Shown one piece after another: positions 23,954 through 33,169 of a DNA stretch of 64,000 bases. Made by a program: the position numbers and the translations under genes. This DNA comes from an uncultured Prevotella sp. (lineage in GTDB: Bacteria; Bacteroidota; Bacteroidia; Bacteroidales; Bacteroidaceae). The stretch is from the NCBI GenBank assembly GCA_934281565.1, contig CAKQXI010000001.1, forward strand, positions 16,714-80,713. The letters run 5' to 3'. The notes beneath the pieces were generated by a model, which worked only from the letters and a program-made list of their open reading frames with translations, was not told the origin of the DNA and searched no databases. Every line of letters starts with the position of its first letter. Position 1 is the stretch's first letter.

Positions 23954-25081
23954 TTATGATTGTTCTTCATCTGTCGTAGGGAATTCCATCAGATATGCCT
24001 TGATAAACTCATCGATTTTACCATCCATCACACCATCAACATCTGAAGTTTGATAGTTGGTTCGATGGTCTTTTACACGGCGATCGTCAAACACATAGCT
24101 TCGTATCTGGCTTCCCCACTCTATCTTCTTCTTACCAGCCTCTATCTTAGCCTTAGCTTCCAGGCGCTTCTTCATAGCACGATCATAGAGTTGACTTTTC
24201 AAGAGCAACAAAGCCTTGGCACGATTCTTTGGCTGATCACGAGTCTCGGTATTCTCAATCAAGATTTCTTCTTCTTCACCTGTATCAGGATCTTGATACC
24301 AATAACGAAGGCGCACACCCGATTCCACCTTGTTTACATTCTGACCACCAGCACCACTTGAACGGAATGTGTCCCATGACAAACGAGCTGGGTCTACATA
24401 AACCTCAATGGTATCATCCACCAACGGGGTAACAAACACACTTGCAAAACTGGTCATTCGTTTACCTTGTGCATTGAATGGTGATACACGTACCAAACGA
24501 TGTACTCCATTCTCACTCTTTAGGTAGCCATAAGCGTATTCACCACCCTCAATAGTCATGGTAACACTCTTGATACCAGCCTCATCACCATCTTGGATGT
24601 CAGTAATCGTACACTTATATCCATGAGCCTCAGCCCAACGCATATACATTCGCATCAGCATCGAAGCCCAATCTTGGCTCTCCGTGCCACCAGCACCAGA
24701 GTTGATTTTCAGTACACAATCCATAGGATCCTCTTTCTGACGAAGCATATTCTTCAGTTCCAAATCCTCGATAGCCTTTATCGCCTTGGCATAATCAGCA
24801 TCCACTTCTTCCTCAGTAACCATCTCATCCTTATAGAAGTCGAATGCCAATTGCAACTCGTCAGCATATTGGCGTACAGTCTTATAACCATCAAGCCACT
24901 TCTGTATGCCTTTCACTTTTTTCATTTGTTCTTGAGCATACTTGGGATCCTCCCAAAAGTCCGGGGCTTGGGTTCTTAATTGTTCTTCTTCAAATTCAAC
25001 TTTTTTCTGGTCTATATTTAGATAATGATGCAAGGCATCAGCACGTTCCACCACATCCTTCAACTGGTCAGCTGTTATCAT
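23954..25081 (-). CDS. prfB: Peptide chain release factor 2
   Basis: 375 residues. RF2 recognises UGA and UAA stop codons and triggers peptide release. The stop-codon tripeptide SPF lies at residues 200-202 and the catalytic GGQ at 245-247 (SSGAGGQNVNKVES). The start MITADQLKDVVERADALHHY runs straight on into LNIDQKKVEF without the CUU-UGA site where many bacteria use an autoregulatory +1 frameshift. This copy is therefore read in one frame. It lies 35 bases after the acyl-CoA ligase gene and is probably in the same operon. Confidence 0.97.
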   Translation of the reverse strand: MITADQLKDVVERADALHHYLNIDQKKVEFEEEQLRTQAPDFWEDPKYAQEQMKKVKGIQKWLDGYKTVRQYADELQLAFDFYKDEMVTEEEVDADYAKAIKAIEDLELKNMLRQKEDPMDCVLKINSGAGGTESQDWASMLMRMYMRWAEAHGYKCTITDIQDGDEAGIKSVTMTIEGGEYAYGYLKSENGVHRLVRVSPFNAQGKRMTSFASVFVTPLVDDTIEVYVDPARLSWDTFRSSGAGGQNVNKVESGVRLRYWYQDPDTGEEEEILIENTETRDQPKNRAKALLLLKSQLYDRAMKKRLEAKAKIEAGKKKIEWGSQIRSYVFDDRRVKDHRTNYQTSDVDGVMDGKIDEFIKAYLMEFPTTDEEQS

Positions 25082-25116
25082 CGTTTATTTTAAATTTCAA
25101 CACTCAACATTTAACA

Positions 25117-26931
25117 TTATTCTTGGTACATCGCCTCGATTTCTGCCTTATAGTTCTTATTAATGATAGGTCGACGTATCTTCAAAGTATTGGTCAGTTC
25201 ACCCGACTCCATAGAAAAGTGATGAGGCAAAAGCGTGATACGCTTGATTTGCTCATAATAAGTCAACTGTTGTTGCAAAGTGTCTATACGATCCTGCAAC
25301 ATCTTCCTAATCTTCTCATTGGCACATAAGTCCTCACGACTTTCAAAAGTAATATGATGCTCACGTGCCCAATCCTCTATCAACCTGAACTCTGGCACAA
25401 TCAATGCTGATACAAACTTTCGCTGGTCAGCAATAACTGCCACTTGATCAATATACTTATCCACCAACAATAATGATTCCACTTGTTGGGGAGCGATATA
25501 CTTACCATTGGATGTCTTAAACAAATCCTTGATACGTTCCGTAAGATATAGCTCGCCATCTTTCAGATAACCTGCATCTCCCGTATGGAAGAAACCATCT
25601 TTGTCAAATACCTGTGCATTGGTTGTATCACGGTGATAATATCCCTTGGTAATGGTAGGGCCTTTCAACAGAACTTCTGAATTCTCACCTATCTTTATCT
25701 GGATACTGGAAATTGGACGTCCCACAGAGCCTATCGTATAAGCCTTGTCCATGTGGTCACAAGAAACAGTAGCCAAACTCTCTGTCAAGCCATACCCTAC
25801 AACCATATTGATGCCAACGGAATGTACAAATTCCTCCACCTCAGGACTTACATACGCACCTGCCGTCGGGAAGATATTCGGATTTTCCAAGCCAATCTGT
25901 TTACGGACAATGCTCAATATAGTTTTATTAATAACCTTATATTCCAATTCCAAAGTCAAAGGAGGACGTTTTCCACGACTTACATACTCAATATTGCGCT
26001 TACGCCCCACTGCCAAAGCATGACGGAACAGTTTCTTCTGTAAAGGACCAGCATCATCCATCTTTGCTTTCACGGCAATATACACTTTCTCCCAAAAACG
26101 AGGGACACTGCTCATACAAGTAGGATGTACCTGACGCATACTCTCTTGTATCTCATGAGGATAAGTATTGATAAACAACTGTGCTCCCTCGCTCAAACAG
26201 AGGTAAGCCCATCCACGCTCAAAAATATGAGTAAAAGGCAAGAAGTCTATAACACGATCTTTCTCTGTAACAGGCACACACTCATCATTAGCCTCAAGAG
26301 CGGCATGATATTGACCGTATGTCAGCATAACACCCTTACTGTCACCCGTCGTACCACTCGTATAGAGAATATTACACAAGTCATCATCATTAGCCTGCTT
26401 CCATAATTCCTCCACTTCTGTCTGGCGAGGAAGATTTTCACCCAACTTGATGAAATCTTTGAAATAAAGGGCTGCAGGATCATGCGTGCTGATACGTACA
26501 CTTGAGTCGAAAATGATGATGCGTTCCAAGGATGGACAGAGGGCAAAGACACGATGAGCCTTATCATATTGCTCTTGCTCACCCACAAAAAGGAAGCGCA
26601 CTTGACCATCATTGATCATATATTGTATTTGTTGCTCACTGGTAGTAGCATAGAATGGTATCGAACAAACTCGCACACCATACGCTCCAAAGTCAGTATA
26701 CAAATAGTGTACGCAATTTTGAGAGAATACAGCAATCTTGTCTTGTGGTTTAATGCCTAAATTGAGCAAGGCATTACTAACTTGTTTCACTCTCAGCGAA
26801 AACTGATTCCATGAAACGGTCTTCCACTGGTCGCTTCCGAAATGCTTAAAGGTAAGCGCAGGCTTATCCTTATATTTCTTTGCGAGGTCGTGAATCAGCA
26901 CCGAAAGATGACTATTGATTTGCATAAGCAT
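25117..26931 (-). CDS. Long-chain fatty acid-CoA ligase (AMP-binding family)
   Basis: 604 residues. It activates a fatty acid via an acyl-adenylate and transfers it to CoA. Motifs are ILYTSGTTGDSKGVMLTYGQ (ATP/AMP-binding P-loop type, about 189-208), VVGYGLTESLATVS (about 377-390) and the hinge DGFFHTGDAGYLKDGELYLTERIKDLFKTSNGKYIAPQ, read in parts. Length and motif spacing match bacterial long-chain ligases such as FAA1/FadD15-type proteins. It has a consensus promoter and heads an operon with prfB, a pairing without an obvious functional link. Confidence 0.93.
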   Translation of the reverse strand: MLMQINSHLSVLIHDLAKKYKDKPALTFKHFGSDQWKTVSWNQFSLRVKQVSNALLNLGIKPQDKIAVFSQNCVHYLYTDFGAYGVRVCSIPFYATTSEQQIQYMINDGQVRFLFVGEQEQYDKAHRVFALCPSLERIIIFDSSVRISTHDPAALYFKDFIKLGENLPRQTEVEELWKQANDDDLCNILYTSGTTGDSKGVMLTYGQYHAALEANDECVPVTEKDRVIDFLPFTHIFERGWAYLCLSEGAQLFINTYPHEIQESMRQVHPTCMSSVPRFWEKVYIAVKAKMDDAGPLQKKLFRHALAVGRKRNIEYVSRGKRPPLTLELEYKVINKTILSIVRKQIGLENPNIFPTAGAYVSPEVEEFVHSVGINMVVGYGLTESLATVSCDHMDKAYTIGSVGRPISSIQIKIGENSEVLLKGPTITKGYYHRDTTNAQVFDKDGFFHTGDAGYLKDGELYLTERIKDLFKTSNGKYIAPQQVESLLLVDKYIDQVAVIADQRKFVSALIVPEFRLIEDWAREHHITFESREDLCANEKIRKMLQDRIDTLQQQLTYYEQIKRITLLPHHFSMESGELTNTLKIRRPIINKNYKAEIEAMYQE

Positions 26932-26948
26932 TATAAGTTATATTGGTG

Positions 26949-26979
26949 CAAAGATAATAGAAATCATTAAGAAAACAAA
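26949..26979 (-). promoter_or_regulatory. Promoter of the acyl-CoA ligase/prfB operon
   Basis: On the minus strand TTTG (plus 26976-26979), a 19-base spacer and TATCTTTG (plus 26949-26956), ending 17 bases before the ATG. Confidence 0.75.
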
Positions 26980-26996
26980 ATAAATTCCAATTTAAT

Positions 26997-27027
26997 TTTG
27001 TTCTTCTGCCGATTTACTTTAACTTTG
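26997..27027 (+). promoter_or_regulatory. Promoter of the M20 deacylase gene
   Basis: TTTG at 26997-27000, a 19-base spacer and TAACTTTG at 27020-27027, ending 30 bases before the ATG. It is divergent from the ligase promoter. Confidence 0.8.
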
Positions 27028-27057
27028 CAGGAGATTTAAAATAAAAGAAAGACCCTT

Positions 27058-28119
27058 ATGACACAAGAAAACTATATAAACGATGCTGTAGAATTATTAA
27101 AACAGCTCATAGCAACTCCTTCGGTAAGCAGAAATGAGAAGAATGCTGCCGACATCATGGAACAAACTATCCACAACTATGGTTTTAAGACATATCGGGA
27201 AGTTAACAATGTATGGAGCATCGACCCACATTACGATGCAAATAAGCCAACACTTCTTCTTAATGCCCACATTGATACCGTCAAACCAGTTGATTCTTGG
27301 CAACGTAATCCTTTCACTCCCAACATGGAAAATGAAACGCTTTACGGTTTAGGCAGCAACGATTGTGGTGGCGGTCTGTGTTCCCTTCTCCAGATGTACC
27401 GTATACTCACCTCGAAGCCACAACCATACAACCTTATTTATTTAGCCTCAGCAGAAGAGGAAATATCAGGCAAAGATGGCATCAGTAGAGCATTGCCGCT
27501 TTTACCACATATCGATTTAGCAATCGTAGGTGAGCCAACAGGTATGCAACCTGCCGTCGCAGAAAAAGGTTTGATGGTACTTGATGTGATTGCTCATGGA
27601 AAAAGTGGACACGCAGCCCGTAACGAGGGAGTAAACGCTATATACGAGGCTCTTGACGATATGCGTTGGATAAGAGATTATAAGTTTGAGAAAGTAAGTG
27701 ATTTTCTTGGTCCTACGAAAATGACACTTACTGTTGTAAATGCAGGCTCCCAACATAATGTTATTCCAGACACCTGCACCATGCTTGTAGACATTCGAAC
27801 CAATGAGTTTTACGATAACGAAGAAATATACCACTTTATTTGCAAACACCTAAAGAGTGAGTGCAAAGCACATTCTTTCCGATTGAAATCTTCCCATATC
27901 GACCCAAACCATCCTTTGATAAAAAAATGTGTTGCTATGGGAATGAAACCATTTGGAAGTCCTACTCTCAGCGACCAAGCTCTCATGCCATTTCCTTCAT
28001 TCAAGCTCGGTCCCGGAGAGTCTTCCCGTTCTCATTCTGCAGATGAGTTTATTAAAGTCAGCGAAATAACCGATGCCATCACAAAATATAAAGAACTTTT
28101 GGATGGCACGGTCTTATAA
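27058..28119 (+). CDS. M20-family deacylase, probable acetyl/succinyl-ornithine or -citrulline deacylase
   Basis: 353 residues, a two-zinc M20 amidohydrolase. Metal and catalytic residues are intact: His71 and Asp73 in NAHIDTV, bridging Asp102 in GSNDCGGG, the Glu133/Glu134 pair in SAEEE, and a C-terminal His in SRSHSADEF. The dimerisation (lid) domain begins near LMVLDVIAHGKSGHAA. In Bacteroides the ArgE-like member removes the acyl group after the carbamoyltransferase step, giving citrulline. The argF' gene at 6468 makes this role likely here, although the two genes are 20 kb apart. Other M20 roles (dipeptidase, diaminopimelate route) are less likely. Confidence 0.85.
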   Translation: MTQENYINDAVELLKQLIATPSVSRNEKNAADIMEQTIHNYGFKTYREVNNVWSIDPHYDANKPTLLLNAHIDTVKPVDSWQRNPFTPNMENETLYGLGSNDCGGGLCSLLQMYRILTSKPQPYNLIYLASAEEEISGKDGISRALPLLPHIDLAIVGEPTGMQPAVAEKGLMVLDVIAHGKSGHAARNEGVNAIYEALDDMRWIRDYKFEKVSDFLGPTKMTLTVVNAGSQHNVIPDTCTMLVDIRTNEFYDNEEIYHFICKHLKSECKAHSFRLKSSHIDPNHPLIKKCVAMGMKPFGSPTLSDQALMPFPSFKLGPGESSRSHSADEFIKVSEITDAITKYKELLDGTVL

Positions 28120-28128
28120 TTTCACATC

Positions 28129-29889
28129 CTAACTGCCAAGCCAAGCCTCAGGATTCAGCTTGGCAGTTTCTTTACGTAACTGGAACTGAAGAATATTGTC
28201 TGTACCCACAGCTCCCAATGTCTGGCGAGCACTTATTTTCTGTCCCTTATGGACACTGACAGACTTCAGATTACAATAAACCGAGATATAAGCGCCATGG
28301 CGAACCAAGACATTCCACATACCTCCATAGCCGAACACTGCACTTACCTCACCATCATAAATGCTTCGAGCCATGCATCCTGCCTTACCTTGGATATTAA
28401 TACCTTTATTGTCGAGTGTGACACCAGACAAGCCTTGTACATTATATTGTCCAAAATGGCTTATTACACGATAAGAGCCTGTGATAGGCATTGGCAAGCG
28501 ACCACGGTTAGCCTCGAAACCACCACTCAACATTCTATCTACCGAGCTTAGGCTTGTAGTTTCTTGAGCCTCTTGCTTAGCCTCAGCTATTTCCTTTTTA
28601 TTTCTGACCTCGTCGGCTTTAGCTTTCAATTCAGCAGCCTGTCGTTCTGCTTCAGCCTTGCGAGCAGCTTGTTCCGCAGCAGCTTGTCTTGCAGCCTGTT
28701 CTGCAGCAGCCTCAGCCTTTGCTCGAGCTTGTGCCTGTGCTTTTTCCTTTGCCTTGGCTTCTGCTTGGGCTTGTGCTTCTTCCTGTGCCTTGCGAGCTGC
28801 CTCTTGAGCTAAACGAGCTTCTTCGGCAGCTTTCTTTCTGGCAGCCTCAGCCTCTGCTTCTCTACGTTTTGCCTCAGCAATACGACGAGCATTCTCACGA
28901 GCAGCAGCTTCTGCTGCGGCTTTCTTCCTTGCCAATTCTTCAGCTTTCTTCTTGGCTGCAGCTGCTGCAGCCGCAGCTTTACGTTGGGCTTCGGCAGCAG
29001 CACGAGCTCGAGCTTTTGCTACTTCTTGGGCTATCAAATGATCTATTTGAGCATTGATGGCAGCATCTTTCTTACGTTGGTCAGCAATGACAGCCTGAAT
29101 TGTCTTCTGTTGTTTCTGCAATCCTTGAACCATCTGTTGCTGTTCGTTCTGCTTGCTTTCTAATACGTTTTTCTCTTGTTGACCTTTATATAACAAGGTG
29201 TTTTTATGTCCTTTTATATTTTGCAACTGCTCATGTTTGTCATTTACTTGGATTTGCTTTGCCTTGACTGCCTCACCCTGCGCCTTTTGATAAGCAGAGT
29301 ATTGGCGAATGAAAGACAAACGGCGATACATTTGCGACAAGCTCTTGGCACTAAAGACAAACATCAACTTCTCCTGCACAGAATGATGACGAGTCATGTA
29401 TCTCATTGAGCGAATATACTTGTTCTTACGGTCTTGCAACTGTTGTTCCAAGGTTTTCAACTGTGCCTGCAAGATACCTATATTCCCGTCAATATAATTT
29501 ATGTCTTTTTGAATACCTTCAATGTTTTTCTGACGTTGGCCTATCTCACCATTGAGAATCATCAAGTCCTGGAGGCGTTTCTTCACATCCTCTTGATTAG
29601 CTCGCAGGGCATTTTCTTGTTCCTTGATTTTCTTTTGAATGGAAGCACGTTGTCCCTGCAAACCTCTAATAGAGGGATTGCTATTCGTTGCAGCACGACG
29701 TTCCGCCTTAGTCGGGGCTGCATTAGCCTTACTTGTCTTTTTGGTTGTTTTCTTTTGCTGTTGTACAGTGTTCTTCTTTGAGCGAGAAGTTGCAACTGTT
29801 GTTTTCGCATTCTTCTGGTTCGTCTTTTTCTGGGCGAAAGGAGATAGCGAGAACGATATTGCCAATATGAATAAGAGTATTCTTTTCAT
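28129..29889 (-). CDS. EnvC-like murein hydrolase activator with degenerate M23 domain
   Basis: 586 residues. A signal peptide (MKRILLFILAISFSLSPFAQ) is followed by a basic linker, a coiled coil (about 75-270, SIQKKIKEQENALRANQEDV), an Ala/Lys/Glu/Arg-rich helix of about 150 residues (about 280-430) and an M23/LytM domain (about 465-586). The metal ligands of active M23 enzymes are lost: the usual HxxxD reads as GITLDNKGINI-like (GVTLDNKGINIQG) and YxHL reads YCNL. Like EnvC, it should therefore activate amidases rather than cut peptidoglycan. It is the last gene of the dut-TPR-DUF4292 operon, probably acting in daughter-cell separation. Confidence 0.85.
   Translation of the reverse strand: MKRILLFILAISFSLSPFAQKKTNQKNAKTTVATSRSKKNTVQQQKKTTKKTSKANAAPTKAERRAATNSNPSIRGLQGQRASIQKKIKEQENALRANQEDVKKRLQDLMILNGEIGQRQKNIEGIQKDINYIDGNIGILQAQLKTLEQQLQDRKNKYIRSMRYMTRHHSVQEKLMFVFSAKSLSQMYRRLSFIRQYSAYQKAQGEAVKAKQIQVNDKHEQLQNIKGHKNTLLYKGQQEKNVLESKQNEQQQMVQGLQKQQKTIQAVIADQRKKDAAINAQIDHLIAQEVAKARARAAAEAQRKAAAAAAAAKKKAEELARKKAAAEAAARENARRIAEAKRREAEAEAARKKAAEEARLAQEAARKAQEEAQAQAEAKAKEKAQAQARAKAEAAAEQAARQAAAEQAARKAEAERQAAELKAKADEVRNKKEIAEAKQEAQETTSLSSVDRMLSGGFEANRGRLPMPITGSYRVISHFGQYNVQGLSGVTLDNKGINIQGKAGCMARSIYDGEVSAVFGYGGMWNVLVRHGAYISVYCNLKSVSVHKGQKISARQTLGAVGTDNILQFQLRKETAKLNPEAWLGS
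28131..28168 (+). terminator. Hairpin terminator inside the 3' end of the EnvC-like gene
   Basis: AACTGCCAAGC (28131-28141) and GCTTGGCAGTT (28158-28168) followed by TCTTT. It serves the plus-strand deacylase gene, whose stop is 11 bases earlier, while also encoding the last codons of the convergent gene. Confidence 0.7.
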
Positions 29890-29893
29890 TTCG

Positions 29894-30811
29894 TTAGAAA
29901 TTCATGATTTTTCCAAGTACATCCTCAGGAGATACTTGTTTGTATTTACTTGATACTTCTGTCTGAACATCCCAGTTTCCGTCAGTCTTGACATCATTCA
30001 TCTCAATGTTCAATACTACCTCACGCTTTTTTTGAAGTGCATCAGTTGTAAAAGTAAGTATCTGAGTAGCAGGGAACATTTTTACACCCACACTACGAAA
30101 GTCACTGTATTTAACATTCAGTGAAGATGTTCCCTCATGTGAGCTCTGATAAATAACATCTGCCTGGTTAATACGTCCTGTTGCACGCTCTGCAGTCCAG
30201 ATATAATTCATATCTCCATTTCTGAAAGATACCGGTACTTGTTCACCTTCCACATCCAGATTGGCATCAAACTTTTTCAAATCAGACTCTGTTACTTTCT
30301 GAACGCCAGGCAACAGTAATTGGTTCCAGAACAAAGCCTGCAAAGAATAGAAAGTAATTCCTTGCTTTTTTAGAAAGTCTACGTGGGTATAATCAGCCTT
30401 GATATACTCCTTATGCAAACGGTCAACAATCAGCACATAGGTAGGAGTAAACTCCAATCGTCCGATTTCTGTTCCCAAAAGGGGAATAAACAGTTGGATA
30501 CGAATTACCTCATCTTTTCTCATGTGCAAAGAACCCGGGACGGAAATGCTCTTACCTTCGGTCTGTATACCAAAAGACATATTGCCCGTGATGTTCTTAT
30601 TATACACTTGATTATCTGAAACTTTCTGAATGAAAGTTAGCTTTTGGATGGCGTCATCCTGAATGTTACGTCCCGTATGACCAGTGTTTTTGGAGACAGC
30701 CATAGGATGCTGAGCATTGGCAGCATTCATTGCAGCTTGCTTGGTACCACAAGAAGCCAAGAAAAGAGGCAAGCACAATGCCGCCAACTTTATAATTCTA
30801 TTTTTTCTCAT
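29894..30811 (-). CDS. DUF4292 lipoprotein
   Basis: 305 residues. The lipoprotein signal MRKNRIIKLAALCLPLFLAS ends at Cys21. The mature part matches the Bacteroidetes DUF4292 family: FIQKVSDNQVYNKNITGNMS, MRKDEVIRIQLFIPLLGTEIGRLEFTP (read in parts) and the final WDVQTEVSSKYKQVSPEDVL. As I recall, this family belongs to the LolA/LolB-like fold group, so lipid or lipoprotein handling at the outer membrane is a reasonable guess, not a demonstrated role. It overlaps the upstream TPR gene by 4 bases (ATGA) and precedes the EnvC-like gene by 4 bases, so the three are translated together. Confidence 0.85.
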   Translation of the reverse strand: MRKNRIIKLAALCLPLFLASCGTKQAAMNAANAQHPMAVSKNTGHTGRNIQDDAIQKLTFIQKVSDNQVYNKNITGNMSFGIQTEGKSISVPGSLHMRKDEVIRIQLFIPLLGTEIGRLEFTPTYVLIVDRLHKEYIKADYTHVDFLKKQGITFYSLQALFWNQLLLPGVQKVTESDLKKFDANLDVEGEQVPVSFRNGDMNYIWTAERATGRINQADVIYQSSHEGTSSLNVKYSDFRSVGVKMFPATQILTFTTDALQKKREVVLNIEMNDVKTDGNWDVQTEVSSKYKQVSPEDVLGKIMNF

Positions 30812-32568
30812 TTTCTTCGATTCTTTTGTTTTTTAAAGTTCTTCTTCAATTCCTCCTCGGTAATATATCGCTTATTTTCCATTTTCCATGCCAGCACTTC
30901 ATTCTTTTGTCCGCCATCGTATGCTTTTTTCCAGAATTGCAAAGCCTTATCGGTCAATCCATTCATAGCATAAACATCACCCGCATGTTCATAGATGGCA
31001 AGGTTGCTTTCTAAAGAATCAAGATTATTGATGGCTTGGTCAATGTAAACCTTTGCTTCTGCATAGCGTTCTTCCATAAATAATATCCAAGCATAAGTAT
31101 CAAGATAAGTGCCATTCTTCGGTTCTGCCTTGATAGCCTTGTAGCTCATCAATTCCGCCTTATGCAAGTTCTTGCCAACCACACTCAGATAATAGGCATA
31201 ATTATTCAACCCAGCATAATTGTCAGCTTTCCATTGCAAGCAAGAATCGTATGCTGCAAAAGCTTCTTCGGGTCTATGTTTCTTATAGAGTATGTCGCCC
31301 ATTATCATATACAAGTCTGAGACCAACTCTGGGGATGATTGGGAGTTAACTTGCGCCACGCCTCTCTTGAACTCATCCAATGTGGCATCATCTTGATTTT
31401 TCTGATAATATGCCATTCCACCAAAATAATAGAATACCATATCCTCGGGATTATAAGCATGGGCAGCTTGGGTCATAGCTATGACAGCATCATAATCTTT
31501 CTTATTCCATAAGTTCTGTACCAACTGCAATCGGGCATTCGCATTATCGGGAGCAATGTCAAGCACCTTTTGGAAAGCATTGTTCACACTGTCCACTGGC
31601 ATTTTCTTTAAGCTCATATATGCAGCACGAAGCTCCGCTATGTCTGATGAGGACTGTGGTATGGCAAGCATCTTATCAAACAAGGAAAGGACCTCGGTAG
31701 AATCACCTCCCCGACTTTCATTATCCTGTATGAAAGAGCGTATCATCAGAACTTTAGTATCATTATCGGTTTTCTTGCTCAAAAGTATCTTATGAAGCAT
31801 CTGTTGAGCCTCGGCTGTCTGTCCCACTGCATTATAATAATCATAAAGAGAGGACTGGGCATAAGCATTTTCTGGCTCCTCCTTTAATACATCCACAAAC
31901 AACTTATAAGCTTCTTTTTGGCGTTCATGTTGCATGAGCCAATTCCCCAACATAATCCTATAAACCATATCCAATGGATGTGCCTCCACCAAAGACTTCA
32001 ATTCTTGATAAGCCGCTTTCTTGTCATCCATCATTTCATAGATACGCATTTTCGACAATGCAAATTGCTCATTTTCACCTTCCTCTACCTCTAAGCGACT
32101 GAGTGTCTTGAGCATCATTGGATAATTTTTCTGCTGTTGATAAAGCTGTAACAATATACGCAAGGCATCCGTATTATCATGATTATGAGAGTAGATAGAC
32201 TCGTATGCGTCTATCGCCTTGTCATATTGCTGGTTACCTATATAATATTGGGCGATACGTTCAGGATAAGTTTGGTTATCTGGATTCAATGACACTGCTT
32301 TCTGCAAATACTCCAAAGCCAATGAGTCTTTTTTCATCTGGGAATAATACAATGCCATGTAATAATACACCTCGGCAGCATTGGGATTTATCTTTCTGGC
32401 ATGGTCCAACAGTGAAAATGCCTCAGAATATTTGCCAGCAGCCTGTTGGCGAGCAGCTTCCATGAAGAAATAATCATACTTCTTGTCATCTGCAAACGAT
32501 GGCACAACAGCAGCACCAACTACCAATAACATCAAGCCCAAAGCTATATGCCTCATATTCATTTCCAC
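30808..32568 (-). CDS. Tetratricopeptide repeat protein, exported
   Basis: 586 residues. A signal peptide ends near VPSFA-DD; the ATG at 32556 (MRHIALGLMLLVVGAAV) is an equally good start. At least ten TPR units follow, for example YSEAFSLLDHARKINPNAAE, SLALEYLQKAVSLNPDN, YDKAIDAYESIYSHNHDN, PEEAFAAYDSCLQWKADN and YAEAKVYIDQAINNLDS. TPR superhelices scaffold protein complexes; with the DUF4292 lipoprotein and EnvC-like partner this one probably works at the periplasmic side of the outer membrane. The operon order dut, TPR, DUF4292, EnvC-like is, as far as I recall, conserved in Bacteroidales. Confidence 0.88.
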   Translation of the reverse strand: MEMNMRHIALGLMLLVVGAAVVPSFADDKKYDYFFMEAARQQAAGKYSEAFSLLDHARKINPNAAEVYYYMALYYSQMKKDSLALEYLQKAVSLNPDNQTYPERIAQYYIGNQQYDKAIDAYESIYSHNHDNTDALRILLQLYQQQKNYPMMLKTLSRLEVEEGENEQFALSKMRIYEMMDDKKAAYQELKSLVEAHPLDMVYRIMLGNWLMQHERQKEAYKLFVDVLKEEPENAYAQSSLYDYYNAVGQTAEAQQMLHKILLSKKTDNDTKVLMIRSFIQDNESRGGDSTEVLSLFDKMLAIPQSSSDIAELRAAYMSLKKMPVDSVNNAFQKVLDIAPDNANARLQLVQNLWNKKDYDAVIAMTQAAHAYNPEDMVFYYFGGMAYYQKNQDDATLDEFKRGVAQVNSQSSPELVSDLYMIMGDILYKKHRPEEAFAAYDSCLQWKADNYAGLNNYAYYLSVVGKNLHKAELMSYKAIKAEPKNGTYLDTYAWILFMEERYAEAKVYIDQAINNLDSLESNLAIYEHAGDVYAMNGLTDKALQFWKKAYDGGQKNEVLAWKMENKRYITEEELKKNFKKQKNRRK

Positions 32569-32607
32569 TACTATTTTCTATTCCGTAATTTCCAATCTCT
32601 ATCTTGT

Positions 32608-33045
32608 TTACTTAACGCCAGTATGACCATAGCCGCCAGTACCACGTTCTGTCTCATCCAAACTGTCCACCTCTACGAACTCGCCTTGCTCATGGCGTGC
32701 TATCACCATCTGGGCAATACGTTCTCCATCATTGACAAGAAAGTCTTCTTGGGAGAAATTAATGAGTAGCACCATAATCTCCCCACGGTAATCAGCATCA
32801 ATGGTTCCCGGGGTATTCAACACTGTAATACCATGCTTCAAAGCCAATCCACTGCGAGGGCGTATCTGTGCCTCGAACCCAATGGGGAGTGCAATATGCA
32901 ACCCTGTAGGAATTAAACGTCGTTCCATCGGATGGAGCACAATAGCCTCGTCTATATTGGCACGCAAATCCATGCCTGCGCTCTGGGAAGTGGCGTATGT
33001 AGGCAAAGGCTGATGCCCTTTGTTGATAACTTGTATTTTCATCAT
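32608..33045 (-). CDS. dut: dUTP pyrophosphatase
   Basis: About 145 residues from the ATG at 33045 (the adjacent ATG at 33042 is also possible). A longer frame to 33087 would include the promoter box and is rejected. Dut hydrolyses dUTP to dUMP, keeping uracil out of DNA and feeding dTMP synthesis. The five trimer motifs are visible: [44 protein letters not shown] and the C-terminal [10 protein letters not shown] arm. It heads the envelope operon and is divergent from dgt, another dNTP-pool enzyme. Confidence 0.96.
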   Translation of the reverse strand: MMKIQVINKGHQPLPTYATSQSAGMDLRANIDEAIVLHPMERRLIPTGLHIALPIGFEAQIRPRSGLALKHGITVLNTPGTIDADYRGEIMVLLINFSQEDFLVNDGERIAQMVIARHEQGEFVEVDSLDETERGTGGYGHTGVK

Positions 33046-33064
33046 ATCTCTTATATTTAAGGTG

Positions 33065-33072
33065 CAAAAATA
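33065..33072 (-). promoter_or_regulatory. Putative -7 box of dut
   Basis: CAAAAATA on the plus strand reads TATTTTTG on the minus strand, 19 bases upstream of the ATG at 33045. It sets the later start of dut. Confidence 0.6.
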
Positions 33073-33134
33073 ATGTTTTTTATGCACATAAAGGCATTTT
33101 TTAAAGGAAAATGATAGAATTTATTGAATTTTAT

Positions 33135-33165
33135 TTTGTTTTTTTCTTAGTTTACAGTACTTTTG
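33135..33165 (+). promoter_or_regulatory. Promoter of dgt
   Basis: TTTG at 33135-33138, a 19-base spacer and TACTTTTG at 33158-33165. The first ATG of dgt is only 4 bases after the box, so the transcript should be leaderless or nearly so. Confidence 0.75.
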
Positions 33166-33169
33166 CTGT

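Noticed and set aside
28564..29057. Plus-strand frames rich in Leu/Cys/Ser across the EnvC-like gene
   Set aside because: They are antisense shadows of the Ala/Glu-rich helix; composition is low-complexity and no start context is present.
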